Source of the DNA: Chelydra serpentina
Taxonomy: Eukaryota; Chordata; Testudines; Chelydridae
NCBI GenBank assembly: GCA_037349315.1
Contig: JBAIAC010000059.1
Coordinates: forward strand, 10,690,001-10,754,000
DNA length: 64,000 nt
Direction: 5' to 3'
Within the stretch, counting starts at the first letter, position 1. Each line of letters starts with the position of its first letter. The notes under the pieces are model-generated. The model was not told where the DNA came from. It made no database searches and was given only the letters and a program-made list of their open reading frames with translations. Of this stretch, positions 22,974-34,439 are shown in pieces. Made by a program: the position numbers and the translations under genes.

Positions 22974-23081
22974 AAGGGATTCTTTGCTGCTCTTCACATG
23001 CAACTCAAAACTGGAATTGTATTAAAAAAGAACAAGGAAAATGAAGCCTTACCTGCTGGAATTGTGTGACGGGGCCTTCAG
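22974..23081 (+). other. Exon-like segment with strong donor and an in-frame stop
   Basis: The segment is preceded by 'gattatttctcaag' (acceptor-like AG at 22972-22973) and followed by a near-perfect donor, CAG/GTGAGTATA, at 23081/23082. It is exactly 108 bp. In the zero frame it reads KGFFAALHMQLKTGIVLK and continues through NKENEALPAGIV to a TGA at codon 32, then RGLQ before the donor. A second frame starts with ATG at 23041 (MKPYLLELCDGAF). I do not recognise either peptide. It may be a decayed coding exon, a UTR or lncRNA exon, or chance. Confidence 0.25.
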
Positions 23082-23874
23082 GTGAGTATATTTATTTTTC
23101 CTTTGCTTCCTATTGACAAATCTCTTTTCACTTTCTCTTTCTTTGTCTTTACTCCACGTCTAGTAGTGGCATTCTCCTACCTTCAGTAATGTAGATTCCA
23201 ATATAAGGAAGAGCTTAAAGTCTTGCCATGAAAAGTGTGTGTGTTGGGGGGGAAACCCAGTCGCTGGGTTTCAGTAATCTAGGCTCCTGTATACTTTGGC
23301 AGCCAGCCATAGTCATGCGGGGTCTTTTAGTCTATTTGTTGTCCCTCATTCTTCAGGCTGGCTGGCGTTTTCTTTTGAGTATAACTAAGGTAATTCTCTC
23401 CACTCCATAATCTGTGAGGGAAATGTTGTTGATGTGGCAGTATCTCTTACTGTTTGAAGAAAGAGACCAATGCTCTTAAGACCAGAGGGGTCTTGAATCT
23501 CAAAATCTGTTAGTAGAAAGACTGGTGGTGAGTGCTTATTGGGAAGCTGCAATCTTCGGTGGGCGTGTAGTACGGATAAAGGGTAGAATGCTGCCCTTTT
23601 ATGAAGGCGGGAGGTTAGGCTATGAATTTTTTGCTATTTTGAACCCAAAATCTTAATTCCCTCACAGTTTGCCTCAAATTGGAATAGCTTCACTGTAGGG
23701 AGAAAACGAAGCCTGATTCTGATGGCCAGATGCCAGTGATGATTGGAAGAATTTAGACAGAAAAATGTAAATGAAAATTGAGAGCTGTTTAAGAAGAGTT
23801 TACGAGATGGCCAAAAAGCCATAATTCTACAGTTGTGGCGGAAGATCTTCAGACAGTAACCTGGCCTAGAGAAT
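23082..23874. other. Unassigned spacer
   Basis: No gene or repeat identified between the exon-like segment and the MIR copy. Confidence 0.4.
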
Positions 23875-24085
23875 CGGCAGCATGGTCAATAGGAATTAGA
23901 GGGCAGAGAGGTAATGATTTTTAATCCTGAGTTGTCACAAATTTCCCGTGTGATGTTGCACAAGACAATCTTTCTGTGCTTCAGTTTTCCCAGCTGTAAA
24001 ATGTAATAATAATGACCCCCTCCCTCACAGGGGAATTCTGAGAATGGAAGCACTAATGGTTGTGAAGTGGCCAGGCACGGGAGTG
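23875..24085 (+). repeat. MIR-like SINE
   Basis: Reads in MIR order on the plus strand: 'gcatggtcaataggaattaga', 'cctgagttgtcacaaatttccc', 'tgatgttgcacaagacaatctttctgtgcttcagttttcccagctgtaaaatg', then 'ctccctcacaggggaattctgaga'. About 210 bp, with many substitutions. Confidence 0.75.
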
Positions 24086-24166
24086 ATGAGCACCCCTGAA
24101 AGATTTCTAGGTAAATAAGATAAAGTGTTGTTAAGAATATGTTAAACTAGACTGGAGGGTATGTCT

Positions 24167-24413
24167 GCATTGCAGCTGGGGGCATGCTTCCCAGTGAGGG
24201 GAGATGGACATGTTCTAGCTCTGCTTGAGCTCGTGTGCTAAAAATAGCAGTGTAGCAATCCCGGTTGGACCCCCTTGATATCTAGTTGGGTGGCTAACCT
24301 GAGCTGCTGCTCGTGTTACCCCTGACTATGCTGCTGTTTTTAGTGTGCTAGTTGGAGATTTTCTGTCTACCTGCACTCCGCAGTACCCTCCTGGCTGCAG
24401 TGTAGACATACCC
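24167..24413. mobile_element. MITE with GGGTATGTCTGCATTGCAG termini
   Basis: Left end GGGTATGTCTGCATTGCAGC, right complement GGGTATGTCTACACTGCAGC. The internal 'tgtgctaaaaatagcagtgtag' and its mirrored 'atgctgctgtttttagtgtgc' show fold-back structure. Same family as 2879-3136. Confidence 0.8.
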
Positions 24414-24889
24414 AGGGAGAGGGGGAATTCAGAGATAAGTGTGTAGCACAGTGGGGTCCTGCGCCATTACTAAGGCTCCTAGGTGCTATGGTAATACACA
24501 TAACAATAATGTAGATATTCCAATTGAATTCAGGTCTTGGGCTAGTTTACAAATATTTTTATTAAGATTTGAGACTTAGCTTTGAATGTCTTGGCTTTTG
24601 AGTATTTATATGACTGCTTCCATGGTATTTAAATATTGAGTTTCCATTTACACTCAAGAATGTGTTGTTTCTTTATTAAATGTACACTCTCCAGTTTTAG
24701 CACACTGCCTCCAAGCAGCAGTTCTGCATTCATGTTGACTTTATCCCTCTAAAACTGTTAGGCCCCTTGCTATCCCTAAGTACCATGGCAGTCCATATAC
24801 ATGTCCAGAGACCAGGAGAAATAGCTGTTTAACTCATTAATTCATATTTTAAAACTCATTAAACCTTTTAAGTGGTATATTTAAGATGC
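24414..24889. other. AT-rich spacer
   Basis: No gene or repeat identified. Confidence 0.4.
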
Positions 24890-25260
24890 TTTTATATTAA
24901 TTGTAGGTCACTAAGGAACAATAAACCTATGTATGTTAGCAAAAATGAAGTAATTATACCTTATTTCTCTGAGGATTAACAAACTGAATATTTTATTTAA
25001 AATATTTTTTAGTATTTGAAAGTCTGACTCCTTTTTCTTTCTCTCAAGTAAAATGATTCAGCTTATTAATATTTTTCTCCAAAATTTGTTGCAGTGGTGC
25101 AGTAGTTAATTATTAGTTAACTGACAATAATTAGCCTATTATAATGATTAATGTTTATTCAGAATATTTAATTTGCATGCTATAAGTGTGTGTGGGATCA
25201 GCTAATTTGAAGAAATGCAATATTTAGTTTTTATATACTACAGTTTTTTGGCTTTCCAAA
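24890..25260. other. Candidate conserved non-coding element (homeodomain/POU-site cluster)
   Basis: Within about 75 bp lie TTAATTATTAGTTAA (25106-25120), CAATAATTAG (25125-25134), TGATTAATG (25145-25153) and a perfect octamer ATTTGCAT (25171-25178). No repeat signature and no open frame. This combination is typical of developmental enhancers, but AT-rich DNA can also produce it by chance. Confidence 0.3.
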
Positions 25261-26598
25261 TGTGAAATAATTGACCAGACTACTCATAGCCAGGGATATT
25301 AGGTCAGCAAGGTTTCATTTCTCTCTTTAATAACAATGATGTGTTACTTAGTGAGCAAATTGCTAAGTTCACATTTACTTGCATTAAAAGATGCAGAAGA
25401 ATAAAGAAGAATCACTAAATTGTAGTTAATGGAACATTATCAGAGATGCATAGTTTACACCTGGCTGAAACAATCTGTCATAGACAGCATGTCTCCCACT
25501 CTTTGGAATTAAGAGGGGGAAAACAAGGTCATTTTTCTGCACCTTGTGAAGACAGTTGTATTTATGTATTTTTTTTATTTATTAAAGTCAGTTAAACCCC
25601 TGGGCCCTTGCCACACATATGCTGCCCATTAAGGAACAGTGTCAAGCAAATAGATGTCAACAGGGTAAACTTCCTCAATCATGGTCACTGCTCATCTCAC
25701 ACTCCTTCTCACAGGCAAAGCCCTGTGTATATTGATGAGCCCTGCACCTCAGCAGACTTTTTGGGCAAGATCTTGATCTGAGATTCTGGCCTTCAAACTT
25801 TTTTGGACCAACTAGAGAAGCAAATGTGAGAATTGAGGAATTTTAAATCTAAGGTCTGCCTTGACGGTGTCTGAGGAGAAAGGTGGTCTCTAAGCAACTA
25901 AAACCCAAACCATGTGAGGACTTAGACCGTGCTTAGTGTGCCTGATCAAAGGGGGTTGCAGAGCCAGCAAAGCAAATTTCTGCTTCTTGAGCTGAGATAC
26001 TGTGGGGCGCACATTTCAGCCCTGCCTGGGCAGCGAATGCCTCTAATTAGCTGCTTTATCCACTTCCTCACCTCCTGGGGTATAAGCAGCTGATCAGAGC
26101 TGCTGCAGGAAGCAGGAATATCCTCTCAGGAGTCAAGCTCATTGTCACTGGAGGAGAGGCAGGAGGAAGGAACAGAAAATCCAGCCTGGGTCCTTTGCTC
26201 CTCCCTTCTCTTTCTCCTCCACACCCAGCTTGGGAAGGGGAAGAGGGTATCCCACTGTAACCCCATCCTCCCTCCTGCCCCCAGGCCTGGGTGAGGGGAA
26301 GAACCACCCCAGGAGGAGCAGAGGTGAGGCTGGGGGAGCAGAATTAATGGGAGGGGCTAGGAAGGCAGAACAGATGTGTGGGGTGTGGGGGGGAATTGAT
26401 GTGTCTGGGAATGAGGGAGATGTGATGTCACTTTCATTTCATAGAAATGATAGACCACCACCTCACACACTTTTTCAAGACCATTTTAAGCACCGATTAT
26501 AGATGGAAATCAAAATATCCTGTTGCATCTGGAAGTGAATTGGAAGCCAGTGCAGTCTACAGAAAAGACATAAGATGAGACATATGTATATTCTATGC
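25261..26598. other. Low-copy sequence with a GC-rich part at 26.05-26.4 kb
   Basis: No gene recognised. From about 26050 the sequence becomes rich in ggagg/cctcc words ('cactggaggagaggcaggaggaagg', 'ctcctcccttctctttctcctcc') without becoming CpG-rich. It may be part of an unidentified repeat. Confidence 0.35.
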
Positions 26599-26982
26599 CA
26601 GTGATGAACAAACTGGGGTGGGGGTGTGCCACATGAACACTGGAGGGGTGCAAAGAAACTGGGATCCTGCAGGTCCCGCAGGCTGCCATTATAGTGGGAG
26701 CAGGATAAAAATAGAATGGATATTGAGGGTGGGATAGGAGGAAGATTAAAAAATTACTCCTGCTGCACCACAAATAACATGAATGCCCCAGCCAGCAGCT
26801 GCCACTCTCCAGCCAACCAGCTCTGAAGGCAGCGCCGCCGCCAGCAGCAGCAGCACAGAAGTAAGGGATTACTTCAGATGACAAGTAATGGAGTGGGTGT
26901 GTGACAAATTATGTAAATGGTGCGCGGGGGGGGGAGGGGAGGGAAACGGGACAGTATGACTGGGAAAGTTTGCACACCACTC
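26599..26982. mobile_element. hAT MITE
   Basis: Left end CAGTGATGAACAAACTGGGG, right complement GAGTGGTGTGCAAACTTTCC. Flanks TTCTATGC (26591-26598) and TTCTAGGC (26983-26990) are an 8-bp duplication with one mismatch. The 384-bp interior is non-coding and contains a GCC/AGC-repeat patch near 26832-26852 and a G-run near 26925. Confidence 0.7.
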
Positions 26983-26990
26983 TTCTAGGC

Positions 26991-27440
26991 TATCTGAAGC
27001 TATTGAATGACCTTCAGAGCCTTGGTGCTGGTTGACTTTTTTTGGTTTTTATTATTCAAAAGGTTGACCAATAAATTCATTGAAATTTTGACCAAAGAAA
27101 AAAAGTATGGAGGGAAATTTTGACACACTTTTCTCAACTCTCCACCCTTTTTTTCAAACTCATTGTAGTTTGATGCATATGGATGAGTGGATGGATAACT
27201 GGCTAAACCCACATGAGAAAAGAGAGGTTAAAACCTCACAGACAAACAGATGAATAAAAGCATTTCTGGCCACTGAAGAATCCAGCAGCTGTTGAAAATA
27301 TGGGATCGTTGGTAGATTGCAGCTTTTAGTGAGAAAGCATAGGCACAACAGCCCAACTCCATCCCCAGGAAGCAGAAGTCTTTGTAAAATCTTCTGGGTG
27401 CTTCCTACTGCCTACAAGTATCCGATTTGTCTTCTCTGGT
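26991..27440. other. Spacer with an 'aaattttgacc' repeat-like patch
   Basis: 27040-27130 has 'gaaattttgaccaaagaaaaaa...gggaaattttgacac', a texture also seen at 50640-50772 and 60055-60130, suggesting an old unclassified repeat. No gene seen. Confidence 0.3.
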
Positions 27441-27615
27441 ATTATTATTATTATTATTTATTTGTATTAGGAGCCCTGGTCATGAACTAGGACCCCATTT
27501 TGCAAGGCACTGTACATGCACAGAACAAAAAGATAGTCTCTGCCCAAGGAGCTTACAATGAATGAGCTTCAGCCTACTCACTCTCATTCATACTCTGGTC
27601 TTGAGTAGGCAATGG
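27441..27615 (+). repeat. Ancient retroposon with (ATT)n and 'gagcttacaat' tail motif
   Basis: After an (ATT)n run the sequence reads 'gtattaggagccctggtcatgaactaggaccccattttgcaaggcactgtacatgcacag...aaaaagatagtctctgcccaaggagcttacaat'. The same order recurs at 35553, 42530 and 55070, so this is a dispersed family. I know it as a common sauropsid repeat but cannot assign it to a named class. Confidence 0.6.
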
Positions 27616-28931
27616 GAAAGCAAGGAGTCTAAATGGGGGTGATGAAGAGAGATGAGGAAGTAATTGTCGTCCTCATGCTTGTGATGTCACAGCCCAAAAT
27701 ATCTAGTTTCTTGAGTATGATCTTAAAAACCGTTAGGTGTTTGAAGGAAAGTCATAATTTGTGGTAAACTCTATAAAAATGGCCCCAACCTTCTTCCCCG
27801 ACCTGATTTTACTAGCCTGGAGCGTCATGGGCCCAGATTGCAGTTTATAGCTCTCCTAGCGCCACTGGATTCTAATGGAGTCCCAATCAAAGGCTGCATT
27901 GCAGTTGCTTGTCTGTAACACAACCTCTCCACAGAGCCCACCAGTGTGATCTGAATCCAGTTGAAACAGAGAACAGCAAGAAACAGCTGATTCTCTTTCG
28001 AAGCAGAGTCATTTCAGAGTCACTACGGTACTATCACCACCCACTTAGGGCCTTTAGCATCTCCCATGACTTTTGTTAACATCTCTCAAAACTGCGGTAG
28101 CACTGTTACAACTTCAGGGCAGGGTTCGGTGGGATAGGGTCCACTGAACCAATGGAAGACACTCTTTGGACTGCATTGGAAATTGGATCAGAGCTGGGTT
28201 GTTAAAATGCTGGTGGCAAATATAAATAGTGCCGTGCTGTGGATTAGTGGAGTAGTAGGAGATTTTAGCAAAAGTGCTGTTGTAGATTAGGCTCATGACA
28301 AGCTGAGAGTTCTGAGTGGGAAGCATTGCAGTTTTTTTTTATAAACAGTTGTAGTTCTTTATCCATGTCTGCTGGGCTGTCATATACTTCCAAGACAGTG
28401 ATGCTTGTGAGAGGTTTTTGGCTATGTTGACGCATCCGCTGGCTTTGTACTCTAGCTAAGCAAACCAGAGATTAATTTGCCTCTTAGTTTATTTGCTCTG
28501 TATTCAAACACACACATGCACTGAAGCTATTTTGTGAGCCTACTTCTGATACAAATTATAGCAAGTTAAAAAAAAATTAGCCTTCTGGCACTGCAGACAT
28601 ACCTACTTAGTACCAGCCTAGTCATGTATTAAAAATACTTCTGATCTGGTATTATCAGGGAAAATTAACTGTAAACTGAGAGAAAACAGGCACATTATGC
28701 TTCAGACTGAATCCTACTCTTTCAGTACTTATTCAGATCAACTGGATGATTAGCTTAAGTACATTAGGAAGTAACTCTGTCGTACTCATCCACAGGTGAA
28801 ATCACAATTTTCTTAGTTCTGGCACATGTTTGATTAAAAAAATAGTTCTATCTAATGAAAAGCAGAACTTCGGCAATAGCACTCAAATGTTTTAAGTAGT
28901 CATTCCTTAGTTCTATTATATGCAAACAATA
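27616..28931. other. Low-copy sequence, no gene recognised
   Basis: No assignable repeat or coding region. Short overlapping frames only. Confidence 0.4.
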
Positions 28932-28939
28932 CATATAAG

Positions 28940-29087
28940 CAATGTTCCCTCTAATTTTTGACAGGCCGTGTGCGCAAAAAAATGTCTTCTGTGCAACTTG
29001 TTGTGCTTCTGTGCACGTGGTGTTTTGCCGTGTGCGCAGGGTTTAGGATCTGTGTGCACGTGCGCACACAGCTTAGAGGGAACAGTG
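28940..29087. mobile_element. Short hAT MITE with perfect 8-bp duplication
   Basis: Left end CAATGTTCCCTCTAATTT, right complement CACTGTTCCCTCTAAGCT. CATATAAG flanks it on both sides (28932-28939 and 29088-29095). The 148-bp interior is rich in alternating purine-pyrimidine words (tgtgcgca, gcacgtgcgcacac). The 107-codon frame across it is not a gene. Confidence 0.85.
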
Positions 29088-29095
29088 CATATAAG

Positions 29096-29500
29096 GCAAA
29101 TCTGTACCCCAAATGGATCAAAGCAAGGAGAAACACTGCTGGGACTGAAAATGATTAGTAAAAGAAAATTCTATATATTTTGTTTAGACCAGCAATCTGA
29201 AAGGACTATTATTACTCGAAATTCATTTTTAAAATTCAGCTTTAAAATAAAAACCATTTTGAAGATACAAGAGGGTTCAAAATTAAACTGATATTTTTCT
29301 TAGACACAAATATTTCTATTTTTTTCCCATTAAAAAACTATTTTTTTTCTTCTTGTGATTTTGTGTAATTTGAACTTTAGCCCAGAGAGAATGGTTATGA
29401 AGCCTTGAATAGTGCGATTCATGATACACAAACTTAAACTCCAGTGATGCAAAAGGCAGTGTTATGATTGCCAATAGTCAATCACTACGAAACATTTTTT
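29096..29500. other. AT-rich spacer
   Basis: No gene or repeat identified. Confidence 0.4.
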
Positions 29501-30200
29501 CCTATTTAGGTTGTGGTCTGTAACATGCTCTTTTTAAAAATACCATGTGAAGGTCCCTTGTTGTTTGTGCACCACTGATACAATTTTTTTGCAGTGGAAA
29601 AAACAAAAGAAGGCAGTAGTGCTTTGAATAGAGGGTTCCTGATTGATAAGCCAGTTGCAGCCAAACCTGCTCTTGCTAATTGTCTTTCAAATGCCCTCAT
29701 TAATCAAACAGAGGAGTAACTCTGACGGGAAGGCTGTCACTGTTTTCATTATTTCCTACCACTCACCTCACAGTGTGAGGCCTGGCTGCATACCCAAATC
29801 ATGGCCTTTAAAGCAGTTCTAATGCCTGTTCACTGCAGAGCACACCTGGCTTTGGTGGGATGGGGGCCTGCCCAACTCTGAGGCATGATCTGTCCCTGGA
29901 GACCAATTTAGCAGTTATTTAATGATTCATAGCGTGATGTCTGGAAATGAGTGCTCCACACGATAACATACATAAACAAATTTAATTAGTTTCCCTTTTT
30001 GCATAAGTAGCCACTAGTGTATTAAGACTGCAAACAATCCAGGTAGGCTGCCTGAAATGTCATTGAAGCTAGTTAACAGTGCATCTTTAAAAAATACCGT
30101 GGTGATTTCTTTCATCTGCTGATGGTCACTGATGGCTGGTTGGTCAGCTCCTGAAATTGCATGGTTAGCTTATTAAGGAAGAGTGAAGTGGATAGCACCA
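29501..30200. other. Candidate conserved non-coding element
   Basis: A 700-bp repeat-free block with TTTAATTAGT (29981-29990), 'cagttatttaatgattcat' near 29912 and a pyrimidine tract followed by GCAG at about 29585-29594. The minus-strand frame at 29506-29700 shows no domain. Composition resembles vertebrate conserved non-coding DNA, but conservation itself cannot be seen from one sequence. Confidence 0.25.
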
Positions 30201-31624
30201 TTATCTTCCATTGAACTACCTACTGTAGAAGTACATAGTAATAGGAAAATCTGCAATCATTGTACAACACTCCTCTTTCTACTCCATATGACCATGCGAA
30301 ACACTGCAGAATATACAGCTCTCTGGATCTATAGTTTCTATATTTAGGAAGGACATCTAATATAATATAGCACACATGTATTGTTCCGATTCAAACTTTC
30401 TAGTTGATATTAAAAAGCCTAGTGAAAGAGAGCCCCATCTAGAGATTTGATAACCATAAAACCACAGTGTTAGAAAAGAGTTGGTCATTTAAATAATCAA
30501 GGTAAACAAGGCACAGTTAAGGCATGTGTAGGGGCAGATCCTAGGAAAATAGTGAGAGAAGTGTAAAAGGACATGATTATGTTGACAAAACAAAGATAAA
30601 TTAGCCTTTAGGTGTGAAAGAGATGGAGAGCTGCCTTGACATCAGCCAGGGATATGCCAGATGTAGGGGGCATCTCTGTAAAGCTGATATAGCTAACTTC
30701 GTGACACTTGCTCTCCCTGTCCACCCCAGGTTAAAGGGGCATTCTCTGGTGGGCTGGGGGCATGAGGGACAGAACTAGAATGTATGGTATTCTTTCCTCC
30801 TCCTCTCCCAGCCCAGGTCTTGTTTTGATCATAGCGAAGGTGAATATGGTTATCTGGTCCAAAGTATTGAATAACATAGATTTCTTTGGGCACTGGAAGA
30901 CATTTTGTAAAGCATTTTGATTTTTTATGTATAACAAACGTATGCACACCCGAGGAGTATTTTGTTCTTTTAAATAATTTCATATCTCTATCAAATCTGA
31001 CATCATGGTTCCTGCCTCTGGTGCTGATCATATAAACTTTCTCTGTGTTGGCTAAAATATGTCAATGAAATTTTGAAGAGAAGGAGGTTTATTGTCTCGA
31101 AGCATCTCTACTTGTGAGGCCTTGTAAGGGAATTTGTTGAACGGTAAAGAAGTCCCAGTTCTCTCACGGTTCCCAAATTTAATTCAGATCCCGCTGGGGC
31201 TGCCATGTCTTTGTCGTTTATTGCCTGGAAATGCTTTTTACAATGATAAACTACCAGAGAAATTCCCTGCAACATGTTACACTGAACATACTTTATCAAG
31301 AGGTAATCAGCAAATTGCAATCTAGGAGAGCATAGTGCCTCCATATTTTACTAGCCACTGTAACTAATTACCAGTGGAAAACTCCAGCTTCTACAGGACT
31401 TAGTGAAATGAGGGTTCTGAGCTCTCTAGAAAACCTGTTTCAAAATGACCAGAGTTTCGGGGTGCCAGTTTTTCTAATAAGAAATCAGGGAAGGCAAATT
31501 TCTGGCTATTTCCTGCATCTTTGTGCATAAAAAAGTATACTTGAGATCCATTCTTATGGTCTCAGTTTTAACTGAGTATATTGTTTGTATGTGATGCTAC
31601 ACTGACACACTGTAAATTGAAATC
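30201..31624. other. Low-copy sequence, no gene recognised
   Basis: No assignable repeat. The 112-codon minus frame at 30693-31031 has no recognisable motif. Confidence 0.4.
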
Positions 31625-31627
31625 TTA

Positions 31628-31839
31628 GGGCTTGTCTTCACTACCAGGGCAAGTCAACCGAAGTTACGTTACTCCAGCTACGCGAATAACGTAGCTGCAG
31701 TCGACATAGCTTAGGTTGACTTTCTCTGGTGTCTTCACTACGCTGCGTCAATGGGAGATGCTCTTCACTAGACCCACTAAATCTACCCCTGCTGCATCGA
31801 TTGCAGCAGCATTGATTTCCCTGTAGTGAAGACCAGCCC
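31628..31839. mobile_element. Harbinger-type MITE with TTA duplication
   Basis: Left end GGGCTTGTCTTCACTAC, right complement GGGCTGGTCTTCACTAC, flanked by TTA on both sides (31625-31627 and 31840-31842). Contains a hairpin of CAGCTA and TAGCTG around GAATAA at 31675-31697 that also occurs in the MITEs at 44047 and 56884. The subterminal 'gaagttacgtta' resembles the left terminal repeat of the 9071 transposon. Confidence 0.85.
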
Positions 31840-31842
31840 TTA

Positions 31843-32295
31843 GTGATGCATCCCAGAGCGGGTCTGTGTAAGCACGAAAGCTTGTCTCACTCGTGAACAG
31901 AAATTGGTCTATTGAAAGATATTACTTCACCCAACTTGTCTCTCTAATGGCAACTAACACATTTTAAACAACATATTAAACACGAGTTAACACCTAGTGT
32001 AGACGGAGACAATTGTGTAAATTAACATGTTTTCTAACACAGCTCACTTTGTCAATGTATACAAAGTCTATATTATTCATTTAGGCCCTGCAAATCCTTA
32101 GTACCAGTGCTGTGCTTATGCCTTTGAGTCCCATTGACTTAACAAGGGCAGTACATTTGGTACGACTGGGATTTTAGAATGCAAATTCTCTGAGGTAGAG
32201 ACCTTGCTTTTCTTAGCACATTTGCTATAACAAACACAGCAAAGTTACAGCATAGGCAATGGTGGTTCAGTCATCCAACATATTTTATTTTCCAT
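31843..32295. other. Spacer with a partial palindromic MITE
   Basis: 32083-32165 ('ggccctgcaaatccttagtaccagtgctgtgcttatgcc...gagtcccattgactt') looks like one arm of the gggccctgca type palindrome. No gene seen. Confidence 0.35.
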
Positions 32296-32368
32296 GGGTG
32301 AAATATTGGCTCCACTGAAGTCGATGGGAGTTTTACCACCAACTTCAATCCGTTCACGATTTCACTCC
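32296..32368. mobile_element. Small palindromic MITE
   Basis: 'gtgaaatattggctccactgaagtcgatggg' mirrors 'acttcaatccgttcacgatttcac' on the right. About 70 bp, typical of short fold-back elements with a central 'cattgacttcaatgg' core. Confidence 0.5.
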
Positions 32369-32596
32369 ATGTCCATTCATTCCTTTACCTCACTACTGAT
32401 ATTACTGATGTAGGTGCCAATTTGAATGGGTTTGGGGGTGATAGAAAGGTGTCTATCTTTTAGCAATCTGACAGAGACCACTAACTCATTTCACGTTGAC
32501 CTCCCAATAGCTATCAATGGGTATTTTTTCCTCTTAGTCACCATTAATTTATATTAATATAATTTATTTACAGATTCCATATATTGTAGTTAAAGT
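32369..32596. other. AT-rich spacer
   Basis: Nothing identified. Confidence 0.4.
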
Positions 32597-32740
32597 GGGA
32601 ATAAATATATATTTATTTATTTATTTATTTATCTGCATGGTACCAACAATGGACTGAGAACTATACAGGTGTATGGAAACAAGGATCCTGACCCCCAAAA
32701 AACTTACTGGGGGGGATTCAAACTGGTGGCATAGGAGTAA
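32597..32740 (+). repeat. Degenerate copy of the 'aggaccc...aacttac' retroposon with (TTTA)n
   Basis: A (TTTA)n tract (about 32606-32632) is followed by 'gactgagaactatacaggtgtatggaaacaaggatcctgacccccaaaaaacttac', which aligns loosely with the family at 27441. Divergence makes this uncertain. Confidence 0.35.
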
Positions 32741-33578
32741 AGGTTGCATATAGCCAACTATTAATCCCCTGAACTATTCACAGCCATTTAAATTGTATTA
32801 TGTTGGCACATCTAAGTACCTCTAATTACAAGTGTCGACATGACCATTATAAATCTCAATCTCCAGGCTTTTATATCTTAGTAATAAAAAATAAAAAAAA
32901 CTTCCTGGTTTGAAACTTGACATGAAGGTCTCAGCATGAGGGCAGAGGTTTTCTTCGACCATATTTGAAAACAAACCCTTCTGCTTTCCTTCAGATACAA
33001 GTATCTGATTCCTTTTTGCTACTCCACAATTAAAAAGTAATATAATTTTGTAAACTGAAATTTTGCGGGCTATCAGCTATTATTATAATGGGGTAGGGGC
33101 GACTCAAAGCTAGCTTATCTGAAAAGTAAAGCCCCAAGCCACTTTTATATTATTTTTCTTTAGCAGAACATTTTGATGGTGCATTAGAACTCAGGGAATC
33201 TATTAACCGCTTCCTCCCAGAACAGAAACTATAATACAATAGATGTAGAGAAAACAGAAGCCAGGGCAAAGGAGAGATTTCACAGAGCTCAGTTGCTAAC
33301 TTTAATGTAAATCATTATATACTTCTTATGATTGATTATTATTAGGTTGGAATTCTACCATCCATAGGTCTTGTCTGGTTGATCATTATCTCCAGTAGCA
33401 ATAGGTTAACTCGTCTATTATCTCAGTGCCTGGCCCGGTGAAAGGCTGTCTACCACGGGTTCCTTTGATTAAGCTCAACAACTTCAAAATTAGGCTGGCT
33501 CCTAAATGCAAAATTAACAATCTAAATCCAGGCCTTTCATCAGCAGCAATGGAAGCTCAGTATCTCAAGATTAAAAAT
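32741..33578. other. AT-rich low-copy stretch
   Basis: No gene or assignable repeat. Confidence 0.4.
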
Positions 33579-33651
33579 GGCCTGATTTTCAGATGCCTAA
33601 ACATGGATTTAGGTGCCAAACTTTAGGCACCCAAGTTTGAAAATGCTGGCC
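33579..33651. mobile_element. Small palindromic MITE
   Basis: 'ggcctgattttcagatgcctaaa' on the left mirrors 'tttaggcacccaagtttgaaaatgctggcc' on the right, with 'catggatttaggtgcc' between. About 73 bp. Confidence 0.6.
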
Positions 33652-33663
33652 TCAGTTTATAGC

Positions 33664-34040
33664 ACTTCATAGAAAATTGCCATACTGCATCAGCCCCGTG
33701 ATTAATCTAGTCCGGTATCCTAACTCTGACACCCTCCAGAACCAGAAACTTCAGAGGAAGTGCAAGAAACTCCATACTGGACAACTATGGAATAACTTGC
33801 TCATAGGGAAGTTGATACCTAAAGTCCCTCTGGGTTATCCTCTGAAGCACAATGCTTCATATCCCTTCCAGTGCTTTAAAATATTCTATGTAGTGATCAA
33901 CATTTTTATTATCCATATAAAAGTCCAATCTGTTCTTAAATCCCACTAACTTCTTTGCCTCCACATCTAGTGGCACCGAGTTCCGCGTGCTAATTAGGCA
34001 GTCATCTGAAGAAAGATTTTGTTTGGAAAAAGTCTTCAGT
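33664..34040 (-). mobile_element. CR1-type LINE 3' fragment
   Basis: Blocks in order: 'gaaaattgccatactgcatcagcccc', 'tccggtatcctaactctgacacc', 'acttcagaggaagtgcaagaaactcc', 'ggaataacttgctcatagggaagtt', 'tattatccatataaaagtccaatctgttcttaaatccc', 'ctagtggcaccgagttccgcgtgctaatta'. I recognise this order from sauropsid CR1 3' regions. It differs in subfamily from the copy at 17515. Non-coding. Confidence 0.55.
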
Positions 34041-34153
34041 AATTACATTTTATATGGGGCCACACAGAATACTTACCAGAGACATAAATAAAATCTAATT
34101 TAATTTTCACTTGCAAGGAAAACTCCATACCATCCCCCTTTGAAAGCAACAGT

Positions 34154-34248
34154 GGGCCCTGATTCAGGAAAGCACTGAAGAATGTGCTTAAAGTTAAGCA
34201 TGTGCTTAAGTTCTATCCTGGATAGGATTGCTTTCCTGAAGTGGGGCC
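34154..34248. mobile_element. Palindromic MITE
   Basis: Left GGGCCCTGATTCAGGAAAGC, right complement GGCCCCACTTCAGGAAAGC. The interior 'gtgcttaaagttaagcatgtgcttaag' is self-complementary. Confidence 0.7.
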
Positions 34249-34439
34249 AGAATTTGTGAAGAGCTTCCAAAATAGCCTTTAGTTTGAAATGTAGAATCTG
34301 ATTTCATATTATTAAATATTTCTGTGGAAAGTTAATGTTTAAAATGTGTTAAAAGTTCAGAAAATTAAAATTTAATGGATTTTATTATAACTTTCTAGAT
34401 GAAGTAACATTTTAAATTTATAATCAATGTCTTAAATAG

